Assembly: GCA_040387375.1 (NCBI GenBank)
Contig: JAZKDW010000017.1
Location: forward strand, 4,623 to 68,622
Direction: 5' to 3'
From: JAZKDW01 sp040387375
Lineage (GTDB): Bacteria > Pseudomonadota > Gammaproteobacteria > Burkholderiales > Burkholderiaceae_D
Length of the DNA: 64,000 bases
Shown here: positions 43,052 through 51,565 of the stretch, one piece after another
How the letters are laid out: each line of letters starts with the position of its first letter
Numbering within the stretch: position 1 is the stretch's first letter
Translations under genes and position numbers: made by a program
The notes under the pieces: model-generated
Told to the model about the DNA's origin: nothing
The model's input: only the letters and a program-made list of their open reading frames with translations
The model's database searches: none

Positions 43052-43543
43052 ATGAAAAAATTATTCAAAACGTCCGCCCTCGCCCTGTTCGCCGTTGCCT
43101 CGTTTGCGCAAGCACAGGCTGTGCGCAGCGAGAAAAACATGTCGCTTGACCTGGCCAACCAGATCGCTGCTGCCGCCGTAGCCGCCTGCCAGGCAAATGG
43201 CTACGCAGTCGGCGTCACGGTGGTCGACCGCGCAGGCACCGTGCGCGCCGTGCAGCGTGCCGATAACGCCGGCCCGCACACACTGGCAGCTAGCCAGCAA
43301 AAGGCATTTACATCGGCCTCGGCCAAAAACACAACGCAGGCAATCATGGAAGCCGCGCAGAAAAATTCGGCTGCCGCCAACCTGGTGAACATTCCCGGTT
43401 ACCTGCTGCTCGGCGGCGGTGTGCCGGTCAAGTCCGGCAATGAAGTGATCGGCGCGGTCGGCATCGGCGGCGCGCCCGGCGGCCACCTCGATGAACAATG
43501 CGCGATGGTTGCGCTCGACAAGGTAAAAGAGCTGTTGAAGTAA
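43052..43543 (+). CDS. Secreted GlcG/HbpS-family protein
   Basis: A 163-aa protein: signal peptide (ALALFAVASFAQAQA), then a GlcG/HbpS (haem-binding) domain with ACQANGYAVGVTVVDRAGTV, FTSASAKNTTQ and GVPVKSGNEVIGAVGIGGAPG. In Streptomyces, HbpS is an extracellular redox/haem partner of the SenS-SenR two-component system. Here a two-component pair lies directly upstream, 131 bases away. AGGAGAACTCAC precedes the ATG. A sensor-accessory role is plausible but unproven. Confidence 0.82.
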   Translation: MKKLFKTSALALFAVASFAQAQAVRSEKNMSLDLANQIAAAAVAACQANGYAVGVTVVDRAGTVRAVQRADNAGPHTLAASQQKAFTSASAKNTTQAIMEAAQKNSAAANLVNIPGYLLLGGGVPVKSGNEVIGAVGIGGAPGGHLDEQCAMVALDKVKELLK

Positions 43544-43568
43544 TCCATAGGTAACCAGGAGACACACC

Positions 43569-44273
43569 ATGCGGCAGATTCGATTTAGCCGGACTTACCG
43601 GCAACTTGTGGGCGCGGTATTGTGCGTCCTGTCGTTCACGGCTGCCGCGCAGGTGGGCCCGAGCGCCGCCGAGGTTGCCGCTTATACCGGCTTGCATGCG
43701 GCCGCTTCCAGGGGTGACTTGGTGAAGCTGGAGAAGCTGCTTGCATCGAAGGCCGATGTGAATGCGCGCGACGCCCATGGCCGCACCCCGGTCCACGTGG
43801 CGGCCTTCGCCAGACAGCCGGAAGTCATCCGCCTGCTGGCCCAGGCCGGCGCGCGGCTCGAGCTGCTGGAAAACGACCGCTACGATGCCGTCACGATTGC
43901 CGCCGTCGCCGACGATGAAAAAACGCTGCGCATGCTGCTGTCGCTGGGCGCCAGCGCGAAGCTGGTGACCAGCCGTTATGACGGCACTGCGCTGATTGCC
44001 GCCGCCCACCTCGGCCATGACGGCGTTGTCAGGCAATTGATCACTGCGGGCGCGCCGCTGGATCTGGTCAACAACCTGCACTGGACTGCACTGATCGAAG
44101 CTATCGTGCTTGGCAACGGCGGCGCGCGCCATGTGGAAACGCTGCGCGCGCTGGTGGCGGCGGGCGCCAGCACAAAACTCAAGGACCGCAACGGCAACAC
44201 GCCGTTGACGCTGGCGAAAACGCGGGGCTTCATGGACATGGTGAACATACTGGAAGCGGCCGGGGCGAAATAG
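43569..44273 (+). CDS. Exported ankyrin-repeat protein
   Basis: A 234-aa protein: signal peptide (LVGAVLCVLSFTAAAQ) and five to six ankyrin repeats from about residue 40 (LHAAASRGDLVKLEKLLASKADVNARDAHGRTPVHVA...). Periplasmic ankyrin proteins often protect or cooperate with catalase and redox proteins (for example AnkB), which would fit the HbpS-like neighbour 25 bases upstream; this is inference. It is probably co-transcribed with that gene. Confidence 0.8.
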   Translation: MRQIRFSRTYRQLVGAVLCVLSFTAAAQVGPSAAEVAAYTGLHAAASRGDLVKLEKLLASKADVNARDAHGRTPVHVAAFARQPEVIRLLAQAGARLELLENDRYDAVTIAAVADDEKTLRMLLSLGASAKLVTSRYDGTALIAAAHLGHDGVVRQLITAGAPLDLVNNLHWTALIEAIVLGNGGARHVETLRALVAAGASTKLKDRNGNTPLTLAKTRGFMDMVNILEAAGAK

Positions 44274-44295
44274 AGATCGCGGCGCGCGCCTCAGA

Positions 44296-45156
44296 CTACA
44301 CGATGGTCGCCGCCGCCTTCATGCCCATCATTTCTCCAAGCACGACTGGACGCACCGGCTTCCAATCGGCATTAAAATCGAGCGTCCCTTGCGGAAACAG
44401 CATCACCACCGTCGACCCCAGCAGGAAACGGCCCATTTCATCGCCCTTGTTCAGCAGCACCTGCTCTTTATCGTAATGCCATTCCCGAACCTCCGCGGTG
44501 CGCGGCGGGTTGACGATGCCATGCCAGACCGTGGCCATGCTGCCGACGATGGTGGCGCCCACCAGCGTCAATACGAAAGGTCCGTGTTCACCCTCAAACA
44601 CACACACCACACGCTCATTGCGCGCAAACAGGTTCGGCACACCGCGCGCGGTGGCGGGGTTCACTGAAAACAGCTCGCCCGGCACATAGATCATGCGCGT
44701 CAGGCGGCCATCGCAAGGCATGTGGATGCGGTGATAATCCCTGGGACTCAGATACAGGGTGGCGAAGCTGCCATCCACGAATTGTGCCGCCAGGACGGGA
44801 TCGCCGCCGACCAGCGCCTGGATCGAATACTGGTGTCCCTTGGCCTGGAAAATCTGGTCATGTCCGATGCTGCCGAACTGGCTGATGGCGCCGTCCACCG
44901 GGCAGATGAAATGGGCGGGCGCGATCGGGCGCGCACCGGGCCGCAACGCGCGTGTGAAAAATTCATTGAAGCTTGGGTAGCTGCCAATATCCGGATTGGC
45001 CGCCTCCGCCATGTTGACCTTGTATTTGCCGACGAACCAGCGGATCAGGCGCGTGGTGATGCCTCCCGCTTTGGCATTGGCGACCAGACCCGCAAACAAG
45101 GTGAGCGCCAGCTTCGGCAGCAAGTACTGGAACCGGACTGCAAGATGAGTAAACAC
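44296..45156 (-). CDS. psd: Phosphatidylserine decarboxylase proenzyme
   Basis: The last step of phosphatidylethanolamine synthesis, at the inner membrane. Motifs: Asp in CPVDGAI, His in YHRIHMP, and the self-cleaving LGST near the C-terminus (FLLGSTVVMLFPQG), whose Ser becomes the pyruvoyl cofactor. I chose GTG 45156 (286 aa) because MFTHLAVRFQYLLPKLALT aligns with the usual N-terminus. A GTG at 45210 would add 18 residues; neither has a clear ribosome binding site. It is a stand-alone housekeeping gene. Confidence 0.88.
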   Translation of the reverse strand: MFTHLAVRFQYLLPKLALTLFAGLVANAKAGGITTRLIRWFVGKYKVNMAEAANPDIGSYPSFNEFFTRALRPGARPIAPAHFICPVDGAISQFGSIGHDQIFQAKGHQYSIQALVGGDPVLAAQFVDGSFATLYLSPRDYHRIHMPCDGRLTRMIYVPGELFSVNPATARGVPNLFARNERVVCVFEGEHGPFVLTLVGATIVGSMATVWHGIVNPPRTAEVREWHYDKEQVLLNKGDEMGRFLLGSTVVMLFPQGTLDFNADWKPVRPVVLGEMMGMKAAATIV

Positions 45157-45361
45157 GATAGAGGGATATGGGGAAAATAAAACCTCATTGTACCGGTGCT
45201 GGCGGAACACTCATGCTGAAGGGCGATAGTTGAGAAAACTGAAATCGGCAAGAATTGAAAGATTGACGCGCCACCTGGAACGGTTTGCATTTTTCAGGCA
45301 CTATTTGCCATACCGCATGCAAGAAACCACCGGCTTGGCCGATTGGATATAGGAATCAGCA

Positions 45362-46564
45362 ATGAAAAGAACTGGCGCAATCCTCGCCCTGCATTTTTTT
45401 GCCCTGACCACCGCTTTCGCCCAGACTCCCGCGGCGCCGGTACTAACCGCAAAATCCTGGCTTCTGCTCGACACCACCAGCGACTATGTGATTGCCGCCC
45501 ATGAACCAGGCAAGCGTATCGAACCGGCATCGCTGACCAAGTTGATGACAGCCTATCTGGCGTGCGCCGCGGTCGAGAAACAGAAAATCCGCCTGGACCA
45601 GATGGTCGAGGTGTCGAACCGGGCGTGGAAAGTCGATCGTGATGGCTCGAAAATGTTCATCGAGCCGGGCAAGCCAGTCAGCGTGCAGGACTTGCTGCAT
45701 GGCCTGATCATCCAGTCGGGTAATGATGCGGCAGTGGCGCTGGCCGAAGCGGTGTCGGGTACGGAAGACACCTTCGTCGGCGAGATGAACCGCATGGCAA
45801 AAGTGATGGGCATGGTAAATACCCGCTTCGCCAATTCGCACGGTTTGCCAAGCCCGGATAATTATTCCACCGCGCGCGACCTGTCCATCCTGGCGACCCA
45901 TGTGGTCCAGGATTATCCCGAGTGCTACAAGATCTATTCCATCAAGACCTTCACCTATAACAAGATTGCCCAGCCAAACCGGAACCGGTTGCTGGCGCCG
46001 GAAGCCGGTGTTGATGGCATGAAGACCGGACATACGAATGCTTCAGGCTACAGCCTCATCACGTCTGCCACCCGGACTGGAGAAAGCGGTGAACGGCGGC
46101 TGATCGCCATCGTGCTCGGTGCCTCGACCGGCAACGCGCGTGCGCAGGACAGCCAGAAATTGTTGAGCTGGGGTTTCCGGAACTTTGACACCGTCAAACT
46201 GTACGCAGGAGGAAAAGCCGTGTCGATGCCCAAGGTGTGGAGAGGTGTGCAGGAGCAGGTCAAGGTCGGATTCGGCGAAGACATTGTTGTCACGTTGCCG
46301 AAAGGCGCGGCCAGGAAGTTCAAACCCGTGCTTGAACTGAATAACCCGCTGCGCGCGCCGATTGCTGCAGGCAGCAAGCTGGGGCAGATGAACCTGATGC
46401 TCGACAATGTGGTGGTGGCCACAAGACCGATCGTCGCGCTGGAGAAAGTCGATGAAGCCGGTTTTTTTACGCGCAGCTCGGATAACGCATGGCTCTGGAT
46501 CTCGCAGAAATTCCAGGGAGAGCAAAAGACAGTGATTGCCACACCGCTGCCGCTGTCGCCCTGA
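45362..46564 (+). CDS. D-alanyl-D-alanine carboxypeptidase (DacC/PBP5-6 type)
   Basis: A 400-aa penicillin-binding protein: signal peptide, SxxK at S57-K60 (SLTK), SGN at 119-121, KTG at 221-223, then the beta-rich C-terminal domain of PBP5/6. It trims the terminal D-Ala from peptidoglycan pentapeptides. The very C-terminus lacks an obvious long amphipathic anchor, so membrane association is uncertain. It is a single gene, divergent from psd. Confidence 0.92.
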   Translation: MKRTGAILALHFFALTTAFAQTPAAPVLTAKSWLLLDTTSDYVIAAHEPGKRIEPASLTKLMTAYLACAAVEKQKIRLDQMVEVSNRAWKVDRDGSKMFIEPGKPVSVQDLLHGLIIQSGNDAAVALAEAVSGTEDTFVGEMNRMAKVMGMVNTRFANSHGLPSPDNYSTARDLSILATHVVQDYPECYKIYSIKTFTYNKIAQPNRNRLLAPEAGVDGMKTGHTNASGYSLITSATRTGESGERRLIAIVLGASTGNARAQDSQKLLSWGFRNFDTVKLYAGGKAVSMPKVWRGVQEQVKVGFGEDIVVTLPKGAARKFKPVLELNNPLRAPIAAGSKLGQMNLMLDNVVVATRPIVALEKVDEAGFFTRSSDNAWLWISQKFQGEQKTVIATPLPLSP

Positions 46565-46647
46565 CGGCGCTGGAATTTAAGCGCAGGAGAAAAAGCGCAA
46601 GCATTTATAATGTCGCTCCTGTTTCACCCCAGACGAAAGCGACATAC

Positions 46648-46875
46648 ATGCCATCCTATAAAGAACTCCAGATTCAAATTGCAGAATTGCAAAAACTAGC
46701 CGAAGAAGTGCGTGTGAATGAACTCGCTACCGTGATTGCCGATATTAAAAACAAGATGGATGAATTTGGCATCACGCCCGCTGATTTAGGCATAGGCGTA
46801 AAAAAGAAAATGATCAGACCAACAGCATCGGAGCCGATTCCGCCTGCCGACGCTGGCGGCACTGCAGCGATGTAA
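46648..46875 (+). CDS. H-NS-like protein lacking the DNA-binding domain
   Basis: A 75-aa protein. Residues 1-50 (YKELQIQIAELQKLAEEVRV..., VIADIKNKMDEFGITPADLG) match the coiled-coil oligomerisation domain of Betaproteobacterial H-NS proteins. The usual C-terminal DNA-binding motif (Trp-rich YRDP...W..GRG..P.W) is absent; the tail is KKKMIRPTASEPIPPADAGG. Short H-NS forms (H-NST-like) can bind full-length H-NS and alter silencing. A possible -10 TATAAT is at 46606-46611. A strong terminator follows, so the gene is a complete unit, not an artefact. Confidence 0.72.
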   Translation: MPSYKELQIQIAELQKLAEEVRVNELATVIADIKNKMDEFGITPADLGIGVKKKMIRPTASEPIPPADAGGTAAM

Positions 46876-46925
46876 TTGTTGATCTGATTTGTTTATTCAC
46901 GCGCCGCTTGATGTCAGCGCGCATC

Positions 46926-46957
46926 CCGTCAGGATTAAGTCCTGACGGATTTTTTTT
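46926..46957 (+). terminator. Intrinsic terminator of the H-NS-like gene
   Basis: CCGTCAGGA-TTAAG-TCCTGACGG is a 9-bp perfect stem followed by eight T (46950-46957), about 50 bases after the stop. It overlaps the 3' end of the convergent LacI gene, which has its TTA (stop) in the loop. Confidence 0.9.
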
Positions 46958-48008
46958 CGCGCGAATGGCGGGGGCGTACGACAGATGGAGATGTGCTTGT
47001 TTCCCGCACGATCAACTGCGGCATGAAAGCAGGTTCAGGTGGCCGTCTCACTGCCTCAGCCGAACTGTCCATCAGCTCAAACAGCAGGTTCCCGGCACGC
47101 GTTGCCATTTCCAGCACGGGCAATGCGACCGCGGTAATCGAAGGGCGGCAAATTTGAAACCATGCCGGATCGCCATAACCTACGATGGACAATTGGGTCG
47201 GCACGTCAATCTTGCGTTCCGCAATAGCGGTGAGCGCGCCGAGCAGCTGGCGCGAGCCTGCCACTACCAATGCGGTCGGCGGGTTTGCCAGGTCTAGCAA
47301 GGTCGCCAATGATGCGTAGCCGAACTCAGGCCTGGGCAAGCCCAGGCAGACCATTAAAACATCTTCCTTCAATTTTCCCTCCTTCAGTGCGCGTTCATAT
47401 CCGGCGACGCGGGAATCGCCGGTGCTGAGTCCCCTGGGTCCCCCGATGTAGCCGATTCTTTTGTGACCCAGTCCGACCAAATGCTGCACGGCTTCAAAGA
47501 TGCCCTGGCCTTCGTCGGCCCGCACCACAATTTTTCCTATCGAGACGGCGTACCGCAGGAACTGAACGGTGGGCACGTCACGCAGCAATTGCGCAGTTCG
47601 CGCTCGCGGCTTCGCGGTCGGCACGATCACGATCCCTGCCGCTTTTGATCCTCTGAGCGCTTCAACATGGCGCTGTTCCTGGATCGGGTCGTCATCGCTC
47701 ACGGAGAGCACAAGCTGATAACCGCGCAGGGAACAGACCTGGGTCATGGCTTTCGCCGCAGCATTGTAAAACTCGTTCTCGATATCGGGGACGATCAATC
47801 CCACCAGCAGGCTGGTACTGCCGCGCATGATCCGGGCGCTCGAATCAGGAAAATATCCGAGCCGCTTGGCCTCGCTGCGGACCCGCAGCTTAGTAGCATC
47901 ACCAATCGAAGGGTGATCGTTGAGGGCACGCGAGACGGTGGAGTGAGCCAGGTCGAGCGACCTGGCAATATCCTTGATGGTGACGGGGATACGGCGCTGA
48001 TCACTCAC
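46935..48008 (-). CDS. LacI-family regulator
   Basis: A 357-aa protein: helix-turn-helix VTIKDIARSLDLAHSTVSRALN and hinge ARIMRGSTS, then a periplasmic-binding-protein-like effector domain (about 68-340: VGLIVPDIENEFYNAAAK, IGYIGGPRGLSTGDSRVAGY). The C-terminal extension (RPRHSREKKSVRT) is basic and atypical. It is divergently transcribed from the APH-kinase/enolase-like operon, which it most likely controls. The effector is probably that pathway's substrate or an intermediate. Confidence 0.88.
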   Translation of the reverse strand: MSDQRRIPVTIKDIARSLDLAHSTVSRALNDHPSIGDATKLRVRSEAKRLGYFPDSSARIMRGSTSLLVGLIVPDIENEFYNAAAKAMTQVCSLRGYQLVLSVSDDDPIQEQRHVEALRGSKAAGIVIVPTAKPRARTAQLLRDVPTVQFLRYAVSIGKIVVRADEGQGIFEAVQHLVGLGHKRIGYIGGPRGLSTGDSRVAGYERALKEGKLKEDVLMVCLGLPRPEFGYASLATLLDLANPPTALVVAGSRQLLGALTAIAERKIDVPTQLSIVGYGDPAWFQICRPSITAVALPVLEMATRAGNLLFELMDSSAEAVRRPPEPAFMPQLIVRETSTSPSVVRPRHSREKKSVRT

Positions 48009-48124
48009 GTTAATCCCATCAGCTCAATGCTGCGAAAAATCTTCATATTTTATCTTCCTGCCTGCACACGATTGCGCTGAAGTATACCAGTTGGCCTCAC
48101 CATGCCGGCGCGATAAAATTCCTT

Positions 48125-48136
48125 GCACACGTGTGC
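48125..48136. promoter_or_regulatory. Candidate LacI-family operator
   Basis: GCACACGTGTGC is a perfect 12-bp palindrome with the central CpG typical of LacI/GalR operators, between the LacI gene start (48008) and the kinase start (48238). A related imperfect site, GCACACGATTGCGC, begins at 48062 nearer the LacI gene. Two sites would suit autoregulation plus control of the operon. Confidence 0.6.
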
Positions 48137-48237
48137 GTAGTTCGGTTACATTTACGCATCGGCATTCCGCAAGTGCCTGTCGGTGAACATTTTCTATCTG
48201 AATTTGCAAGTCACATCAGCCTGCAGCATTCGACACA

Positions 48238-49266
48238 ATGGAACTATCCCGCATGAGCCTGACAAAAGACGAAACACAAAGTTTGCAAGCGTCATTGCTG
48301 CGCATGGGATTGATCGATGCGGATGAGCGCCCTGCCCTGGAAAAACTGACAGGAGGTGTGTCGTCCCTGATCGTTCTGGCCCATACCCGGCGCGGCCCGG
48401 TATGCATCAAACGTGCGCTGGCAAAACTGAACGTGGCAGCGGACTGGAGCGCGCCGGTGGAACGCAGCAGCGCCGAAGTGGCGTGGATGAAAACCGCGAT
48501 GCGAATCGCTCCGGGCACGGTGCCGTCGATTGCGGGCGAGGATCACGAGGTTCTCGCATTCGCCATGCATTATCTTGATCCGGCTGATCACCCGCTATGG
48601 AAAACGCAGTTGCGCGACGGCCTGGCGGATCCGCATACCGCGCGTGCCGTTGCGGCCAACCTGGTTGCGATTCACCGCGGAACCGCTCACGACGATACGC
48701 TGGCGGCCGCTTTCGCCAATGACGAAAGTTTTCATGCTCTGCGTCTTGCCCCCTATTTCGGCGCAACGGCACTGGCGCATCCGGAATGTGCGCCCGCGCT
48801 TCAACAGCTCATCGATATGACAGCGCAGACCAAGGTGGCGCTGGTACACGGCGACATCAGTCCCAAGAACATACTGGTCGGCAAACAGGGCCCGGTATTT
48901 CTGGACGCCGAATGTGCATGGTACGGGGATCCTGCCTTCGACCTCGCTTTTTGCCTGTGCCACCTGCTGCTGAAATGCGTGTGGCGTCCGACTTCCGCCG
49001 CGGATTACCTGCGTTGTTTCGATGCGATGGCCGAGGAGTATCTGCGTGGTGTGACGTGGGAGCCGCCTGCCATGCTGGAGCGGCGTGCCAGCCGGTTGTT
49101 GGCGGCGATTATGCTGGCCCGCATTGACGGCAAATCTCCGGTGGAATACATCACCGGCGAACTCGACCGCGACCGTGTGCGCCGCTTTGCGCTGCGCCTT
49201 GTACTTGCTCCCGCACAGCAGCTTTCTAATATTCGACATTCATGGCAGAAGGAAATCAACCAGTGA
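48238..49266 (+). CDS. APH-family small-molecule kinase
   Basis: A 342-aa protein of the aminoglycoside-phosphotransferase/choline-kinase fold. The catalytic loop VHGDISPKNIL carries Asp and Asn; the metal-binding Asp follows in FLDAECAWYGDPAFDLA. The family phosphorylates alcohols of many metabolites. Here the gene starts an operon with an enolase paralogue and a hydroxyacid dehydrogenase, so a hydroxyacid or acid sugar is the likely substrate rather than an antibiotic. An ATG at 48253 is an alternative start. Its stop overlaps the GTG of the next gene (GTGA). Confidence 0.78.
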   Translation: MELSRMSLTKDETQSLQASLLRMGLIDADERPALEKLTGGVSSLIVLAHTRRGPVCIKRALAKLNVAADWSAPVERSSAEVAWMKTAMRIAPGTVPSIAGEDHEVLAFAMHYLDPADHPLWKTQLRDGLADPHTARAVAANLVAIHRGTAHDDTLAAAFANDESFHALRLAPYFGATALAHPECAPALQQLIDMTAQTKVALVHGDISPKNILVGKQGPVFLDAECAWYGDPAFDLAFCLCHLLLKCVWRPTSAADYLRCFDAMAEEYLRGVTWEPPAMLERRASRLLAAIMLARIDGKSPVEYITGELDRDRVRRFALRLVLAPAQQLSNIRHSWQKEINQ

Positions 49267-50552
49267 AGACACGCATCAATACCATTCATGGACGCCGCAT
49301 CTGGGATTCACGTGGCCGCCCTACCGTTGAAGTCGAGGTGGTGCTGGCAGGCGGTGCGCGCGGGCGGGGCATTGCGCCGGCCGGCGCATCATGCGGAAGC
49401 AACGAGGCGATCGAATTGCGCGATGGTGGATCGCAGTTCGGCGGTTATGGCGTCCAACAAGCGATTGCCAATGTCAATGGCGCCATCGCCGGCGCGCTCG
49501 AAGGATTGGATGCGTGCGCCCAGATTCAGGTCGATGAAACACTGATCGCCCTGGACGGCACGCCGAACAAATCCGTATTGGGCGGCAACGCGACAATTGC
49601 GACGTCGATGGCGGTGCTAAGTGCGGCGGCGGCGGCAGAAAATGAACCGCTGTGGCGCTATATCGCCGAAGGACGCGAGGTCAGTTTGCCGATGCCGGAG
49701 ATTCAGATATTCGGCGGCGGCGCCCATGCCGGACGCCGCATCGATATCCAGGATTTGCTGGTGATGCCAGTGGGCGCGCAGAGTTTCGACGAAGCGCTGG
49801 CCATGGTCGCCGAAGTCTATCGCGCGGCAGGCAATTTGATGAGCGAGCGCGGGCCGCGCGCCGGCGTTGCCGACGAAGGCGGATGGTGGCCGAGTTTTGC
49901 TTCCAATGAAGAGGCGCTGGAGATGCTGGTGCGTTCGATCGAAGCAGCCGGCTACCTTAATGGCGAAGTGGCGATTTCGCTCGACATAGCCGCGTCCGAA
50001 TTTGGCAGCAAGGGCCGCTATCGGCCGACATTGGAAAAGCGCGAATTCGATACCGGTGAATGGCTCGAAGTCCTGCTGGGATGGGTCGGCCGTTATCCGA
50101 TACTGTCGATCGAAGATCCGTTTGCGGAAGACGATGTCGATGGCATGCGGGCGATTACCGCAGCCATCGGTGACCGCGTGCAAGTGATCGGCGATGACTT
50201 CCTTGTCACCAGTGCCGCACGGGTTGCCGAAGCCGCGCAAAGCCATGCCTGCAACGCGGTGCTGATCAAACCGAACCAGGCCGGCACCATCACCGAGACG
50301 CAGCGGGCAATGCAGGCCGCCAAAAAGGAAGGCTGGAGCACGATTGTGTCGGCGCGCTCCGGTGAATCCGAGGATGTGATGATTGCCCATCTGGCCGTTG
50401 GCTGGAACGCCGGCCAGTTGAAGGTCGGTTCCTTCGCCCGCTCGGAGCGCATGGCGAAGTGGAACGAAGTGCTGCGTATCGAATCAGCGCTCGGTTCGGC
50501 TGCGCGTTATGCGGGCCGGCATGCGCTTCCAATGAAAGAGTCCCCACGATGA
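49263..50552 (+). CDS. Enolase paralogue with altered active site
   Basis: A 429-aa protein from GTG 49263, the usual enolase length and overlapping the kinase stop; ATG 49242 would overlap more. Metal ligands are kept: Asp241 (SLDIAASEF), Glu284 (SIEDPF), Asp311 (GDDF). Lys336 (LIKPNQ), Lys387, Glu205 (ADEGG) and His155 (GGAHAG) are kept too. However, SHRSGE is SARSGE (His to Ala at 364), the DIQE Glu is Asp164, and the mobile loop SGASTGS is AGASCGS. The operon has no glycolytic genes. It likely performs an enolase-type dehydration of a different phosphorylated acid; the substrate is unknown. Confidence 0.82.
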   Translation: MKTRINTIHGRRIWDSRGRPTVEVEVVLAGGARGRGIAPAGASCGSNEAIELRDGGSQFGGYGVQQAIANVNGAIAGALEGLDACAQIQVDETLIALDGTPNKSVLGGNATIATSMAVLSAAAAAENEPLWRYIAEGREVSLPMPEIQIFGGGAHAGRRIDIQDLLVMPVGAQSFDEALAMVAEVYRAAGNLMSERGPRAGVADEGGWWPSFASNEEALEMLVRSIEAAGYLNGEVAISLDIAASEFGSKGRYRPTLEKREFDTGEWLEVLLGWVGRYPILSIEDPFAEDDVDGMRAITAAIGDRVQVIGDDFLVTSAARVAEAAQSHACNAVLIKPNQAGTITETQRAMQAAKKEGWSTIVSARSGESEDVMIAHLAVGWNAGQLKVGSFARSERMAKWNEVLRIESALGSAARYAGRHALPMKESPR

Positions 50553-51496
50553 AAGCCGTGCTCCAGTTCCGCGCCAGCACGGGATTCATTGACTCCCTGA
50601 TGGCGGCTGCGCCGGCGTGGCTGCAGATCGCCGTGGTTGATGAAACCGACAAGAAAACCTTTGCCGAACAGTTGGCGGACGCCGAGGTGCTATTGCATGT
50701 GCTGGAACCCGTCACTGCGCAAGTGATGGCGCACGCGCCGAACTTGAAACTGATCCAGAAAATCGGCGTTGGTGTCAATACGATTGACTTGGATGCGGCA
50801 CGGGCCAAGGGCATCGCGGTCGCCAACATGCCCGGCACGAATAGCCAGGCGGTCGCGGAACACACACTTGCGCTGATGCTTGCGGCGCTGCGGCGCGTGC
50901 CCTTCCTGGATCGCGCCATGCGTGCCGGCGCCGGCTGGACGCTGGCGCCGGACGAGTTCGATCGCATTGGTGAAATGTGCGGGCGGACAGTCGGCCTGGT
51001 CGGCAACGGCGAGGTGCCCAGAAGACTGGGGCCCGTGCTGCGCGCTCTCGGCGCCAGGGTCATCTACACCGATCGCACCACGGCAGCCGGCACCGTCGCG
51101 GAATGGCGCCCCTTGAACAAGCTGCTGGCCGAAGCCGATATCGTGTCCCTGCATGTCCCGCTGACGCCGGAAACCGCGCAACTGATCAATGCTGAAACAC
51201 TCGGGCAAATGAAGCCGGGCAGCATACTGATCAATACCGCGCGTGGCGCACTGGTCGATGAAACAGCCTTGCAGGCGGCCCTGTTGTCTGGACACTTGGC
51301 AGCGGCTGGCCTCGATGTCGTCGCCGCAGAACCGGCCGGTGCGAATCATCCCCTGCTCACATTCGACAATGTCGTCCTGACGCCCCATATCGCCTGGCTC
51401 ACATCGGAAACAGTCAGGCGCAGTCTTGCGCTTGCATTCGAAAACTGCCGCCGCTTGCAGCAGAATGCACCGTTATTGCATCAGGTCGTACCCTGA
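50549..51496 (+). CDS. D-isomer-specific 2-hydroxyacid dehydrogenase
   Basis: A 315-aa protein. NAD-binding GLVGNGEVPRRLG (a variant of GxGxxG), catalytic Arg in NTARGALVDE, Glu in AEPAGANHPL and His in LTPHIAW mark the SerA/hydroxypyruvate-reductase group. It probably interconverts a 2-oxo and 2-hydroxy acid in the pathway of this operon. The start at 50549 is coupled to the enolase-like stop (ATGA); the frame extends upstream without a site. Confidence 0.85.
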   Translation: MKAVLQFRASTGFIDSLMAAAPAWLQIAVVDETDKKTFAEQLADAEVLLHVLEPVTAQVMAHAPNLKLIQKIGVGVNTIDLDAARAKGIAVANMPGTNSQAVAEHTLALMLAALRRVPFLDRAMRAGAGWTLAPDEFDRIGEMCGRTVGLVGNGEVPRRLGPVLRALGARVIYTDRTTAAGTVAEWRPLNKLLAEADIVSLHVPLTPETAQLINAETLGQMKPGSILINTARGALVDETALQAALLSGHLAAAGLDVVAAEPAGANHPLLTFDNVVLTPHIAWLTSETVRRSLALAFENCRRLQQNAPLLHQVVP

Positions 51497-51565
51497 TCAA
51501 AGTAAAGATCCTGTCCCGACTTGGGGCAAGGAAGAAGCATGACGAATTCACGGAGAAAAAGAGAA

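Noticed and set aside
48238..49266. Aminoglycoside resistance gene
   Set aside because: Although the fold is APH-type, the operon partners are metabolic enzymes and the motif context fits a general small-molecule kinase.
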